64,000 bases of DNA from Roseomonas populi (lineage in GTDB: Bacteria; Pseudomonadota; Alphaproteobacteria; Acetobacterales; Acetobacteraceae). The DNA is taken from the NCBI RefSeq assembly GCF_024594815.1, contig NZ_JANJOU010000013.1:101272-165271 (forward strand), given 5' to 3'. A program made the position numbers and the translations under genes. The notes beneath the pieces are model-generated. The model worked only from the letters and a program-made list of their open reading frames with translations, had not been told where the DNA came from and ran no database searches. Positions within the stretch are counted from its first letter, which is position 1, and every line of letters starts with the position of its first letter. Below are positions 61,516-64,000 of the stretch, in pieces.

Positions 61516-63429
61516 TCAGGCGCCGTCCAGGAAGCTGCGGAGCTGCTTGGAGCGGGACGGGTGAAGCAGCTTCTTCAAGGCCTTCGCCTCGATCTGCCGG
61601 ATGCGCTCGCGGGTCACGTTGAACTGCTGCCCGACCTCTTCCAGCGTGTGGTCGGAGTTCACGCCGATGCCGAAGCGCATCCGCAGCACGCGCTCCTCGC
61701 GCGGGCTGAGCTCGGACAGGGCGCGGGTCGCCGCGTCCCGCAGGCCCGCATGCACCGCGACGTCGAGCGGCATGACGGCGTTGTCGTCCCGGATGAAGTC
61801 GCCGAGGTGACTATCCTCCTCGTCGCCGATCGGCGTCTCGAGGGAGATCGGCTCCTTCGCGATCTTCTGCGCCTTGATCACCTTGTCCACCGGCAGGCCC
61901 AGCTTGGCGGCCAGCTCCGCCGGCGTCGGTTCCCTGCCCAGCTCGTGCATCATCTGGCGAGAGGTACGGTTGAGCTTGTTCACCGTCTCCGTCATGTGCA
62001 CGGGCACGCGGATCGTCCGCGCCTGGTCGGCGATGGCGCGGGTGACGGACTGGCGAATCCACCAAGTGGCGTAGGTAGAGAACTTGAAGCCGCGGCGGTA
62101 CTCGAACTTATCCACCGCCTTCATCAGCCCGATGTTGCCTTCCTGGACAAGATCGAGCAGCTGCAGGCCGCGGTTCGTGTACTTCTTGGCGATGGAGATC
62201 ACGAGGCGCAGGTTCGCCTCCGTCATCTCCTTCTTGGCGCGGTTCATGTCGCGCTCACCACGCGCCACGACGGCCTGCACGCGGCGGAACTCGTCCACCG
62301 GCATCCCCGCCTCGGCGGCGAGCGACAGGATCGCGGAGCGGGCGCCCTCTGCCTCGTCGGCATAGCGGGTCGCCAGCGCCATCCAGCCCTTGCCCTTGCG
62401 GTTCGCAAGGCCGGCGATGAACTCGGGGGAGGAGCCGGCGGCGTGATAGGCGGCGAGGAAGTCGTCGCGCTTCACGCCGGCACTCTCCGCCACACGCAGC
62501 AGCTTCCCCTCGGAGGCGGTCAGCCGCTTGTTCATGTCCCGCATACGGTCCACGAGCTCGGTGATACGGTTCGCGTGCAGGTGCAGCTTGCCGACCAGCG
62601 CCACCAGCTCGCCCCGAAGGCGGGCGTAGTCGGTCTCGTCCTCGGGCGACAGGGCGGCGCCGTCGGCATAGGCCGCCATGCGGCGGGCCTGGAGGCCCTT
62701 CAGCCCCTCATAGGCCGCCTCGATACCGGCGAAGGCGGCCAGCGCCTCGGGCTTGACCTGCTGCTCCAGGACCGAGGGAGAGGTCGTCCCGGAATGGCCC
62801 TCACCCTCTTCCCGGTCGTCGTCCTCGCCACCCTCGCCGTCGTCCAACGGCCCCTCGCCAGCGCCGGCGGTCGCCTCCAGGTCGAGGACGTCGCGCAGGA
62901 GCATGCGCTCCTCGCGCACGGCCCGGGCCCAGCCCAGGATGGAGTCGAGAACCAGGGGCGCCTCGCAAAGCCCCTCGATCATCATGGCGCGGCCGGCCTC
63001 GATGCGCTTGGCGATCGCGATCTCACCTTCGCGGGTGAGCAGCATCTTCTCGCCCATATCGCGCAGGTACATGCGAACTGGATCGGCGTTGATGCCGGCA
63101 TCCGCCTTGACGTTGCCGGTTGCCTCCTCGTCCTCGTCCACGGCCGCGCTCGGCCGGTTGGTCGTTCCGGCTTCCGTCTCGTCGGCATCGTCCTGGTCAG
63201 CTACCTCGACGCCGAGGTAGGTCAGCACGCGCAGAGCGTCCTCGATGCGGTCAGAGGAAATCTGGTCGCTGGGCAGCGCGGCCTCAATCTCGGCATGGGT
63301 GACATGGCCGCGGCTCCTCGCGATCTCCGCGAGCTGCCGTAGGGCCTGCCCCTCAGCCTCGGGCAGCGCGGCAAGCAAGGCTTCTTCGCGCTCTTCGAGA
63401 ACCAATGCGCTCGTGTCCGTCACCGCCAT
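61516..63429 (-). CDS. rpoD: RNA polymerase primary sigma factor (sigma-70)
   Basis: A 637-residue housekeeping sigma factor. Region 1.1-like helices (residues 1-90) precede an acidic linker, region 1.2 ([20 protein letters not shown]), a non-conserved region of about 240 residues, region 2 ([40 protein letters not shown]), region 3 ([15 protein letters not shown]) and region 4 ([18 protein letters not shown], [20 protein letters not shown]). GGGGAGG precedes the ATG. dnaG, often its neighbour, is not upstream here; a tRNA gene is. A perfect hairpin lies in its leader. Confidence 0.97.
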   Translation of the reverse strand: MAVTDTSALVLEEREEALLAALPEAEGQALRQLAEIARSRGHVTHAEIEAALPSDQISSDRIEDALRVLTYLGVEVADQDDADETEAGTTNRPSAAVDEDEEATGNVKADAGINADPVRMYLRDMGEKMLLTREGEIAIAKRIEAGRAMMIEGLCEAPLVLDSILGWARAVREERMLLRDVLDLEATAGAGEGPLDDGEGGEDDDREEGEGHSGTTSPSVLEQQVKPEALAAFAGIEAAYEGLKGLQARRMAAYADGAALSPEDETDYARLRGELVALVGKLHLHANRITELVDRMRDMNKRLTASEGKLLRVAESAGVKRDDFLAAYHAAGSSPEFIAGLANRKGKGWMALATRYADEAEGARSAILSLAAEAGMPVDEFRRVQAVVARGERDMNRAKKEMTEANLRLVISIAKKYTNRGLQLLDLVQEGNIGLMKAVDKFEYRRGFKFSTYATWWIRQSVTRAIADQARTIRVPVHMTETVNKLNRTSRQMMHELGREPTPAELAAKLGLPVDKVIKAQKIAKEPISLETPIGDEEDSHLGDFIRDDNAVMPLDVAVHAGLRDAATRALSELSPREERVLRMRFGIGVNSDHTLEEVGQQFNVTRERIRQIEAKALKKLLHPSRSKQLRSFLDGA

Positions 63430-63459
63430 GCCACGCCTCCCCTGAGAAACACCCGCGTC

Positions 63460-63489
63460 CCGTAGGTGCCCGCGAGCGCGCACCTACGG
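63460..63489. repeat. Perfect 10-bp inverted repeat in the rpoD leader
   Basis: CCGTAGGTGC and GCACCTACGG are exact reverse complements with a 10-nt loop, ending about 30 nt upstream of the rpoD ATG. If transcribed, it forms a stable hairpin in the 5' UTR; otherwise it could be an operator. Confidence 0.55.
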
Positions 63490-63828
63490 AGAGGCGCCCA
63501 TCTGGGGTTTCCGCAGCCAAATGCCCAGACCTAATTGCAGCCTTCCACACTTTCTCGAGACATTGCCGACTTGCGGACTCTGCATTTGGATGCCTCGGCA
63601 GCGTTTCGGGCCGATCGTTTGCTTTGGGATGTGCTTTGCTGGCCCCTGGGCCAGGGCTCTTGCCAAGCAGCAACGCGCTTGCCGGCAGCGAAGCTCGGCA
63701 CAGGTGGCGGCCATTCGACCTGCGTCACGGCTCTCGAGACAGCCGCGCTCGATCTGAGCGGGTCCGGTCGACGATAGCGATCCAATATCCGGAGCTGGCG
63801 TGAGGGTGTGGGGTTGTGCTGTGGGCAC

Positions 63829-63861
63829 GAAAAACCCCTCGGCCTGGGGTGGCGAGGGGTT
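63829..63861 (-). terminator. Intrinsic terminator of the tRNA-fMet gene
   Basis: On the minus strand AACCCCTCG and CGAGGGGTT pair around an 11-nt loop and the stem runs into TTTTT. It lies 15 nt past the tRNA 3' end. Confidence 0.85.
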
Positions 63862-63875
63862 GAGTGGTGCGGATT

Positions 63876-63952
<77 letters not shown>

Positions 63953-64000
63953 TGGGTGATGGGGTTCATGTCGTCCGGTCGGGTGGCCTGGCGCTGACCG

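Larger units (their letters stand above)
63430..63875. other. rpoD leader and promoter region
   Basis: About 445 bases between rpoD and the tRNA gene. It contains a leader hairpin close to rpoD, a stretch of lower GC (about 63530-63660) that is the best candidate for the rpoD promoter, and the tRNA terminator. Frames here are interrupted or run into the tRNA and show no family content. Confidence 0.5.

Overview
The window is a high-GC chromosome segment with very strong G/C preference at third codon positions. I infer an alphaproteobacterium, most likely of the Acetobacteraceae (Roseomonas-like). The reasons are the rne / amiC / ponA / prfB neighbourhood typical of alphaproteobacteria, five Tat-type Bug (TctC) solute receptors, two molybdenum hydroxylase systems, and an initiator tRNA with an A29-U41 pair. 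The assignment comes from gene content and family knowledge, not from a search. I see no transposase, phage module, CRISPR array or rRNA.

Layout. 1-8 kb: the 3' end of an MHS-type MFS transporter with a clear terminator; a crotonase / acyl-CoA synthetase pair; a tiny Nif11-type leader peptide gene; a GNAT acetyltransferase; a ROK-type kinase whose motifs occur in circularly permuted order; a class A beta-lactamase; a Bug receptor. 7.5-18 kb: a housekeeping block with DUF1643, prfB, PBP1A and amiC on the minus strand, and rne followed by a GNAT-Nudix fusion on the plus strand. 18-32 kb: a small unknown, a MoCF-domain protein, two large polytopic membrane proteins, a kynureninase-like enzyme, tryptophan 2,3-dioxygenase, a DsbA-type protein, a DUF421 protein, a methyltransferase, a degenerate gamma-glutamyltransferase lipoprotein and an aminotransferase. 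32-42 kb: two Bug receptors, shikimate dehydrogenase, two tandem GH13 alpha-glucosidases, a split chromate-transporter pair, a creatininase-family amidohydrolase and a family 5 substrate-binding protein. 42-54 kb: a PaoABC-like oxidase operon, htpG, a YbhP/ClsB-like pair, a topoisomerase III with a C-terminal DUF5710-like domain, and a small unknown. 54-61 kb: a tight minus-strand catabolic operon (FAH hydrolase, two Bug receptors, IorAB-like molybdenum oxidoreductase, dihydroxyphthalate-decarboxylase-like protein) divergent from a GntR regulator. 61-64 kb: rpoD, then tRNA-fMet with its terminator.

How the parts fit. The accessory genes point to oxidative catabolism of carboxylates and aromatic or N-heterocyclic compounds: periplasmic receptors capture acids, molybdenum enzymes hydroxylate or oxidise, and FAH, crotonase and acyl-CoA ligase enzymes act downstream. 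The least ordinary items are the permuted ROK kinase, the orphan Nif11 peptide, and several perfect inverted repeats placed on or beside ribosome-binding sites (ROK/bla, topB, gene at 18.1 kb) or in the rpoD leader.
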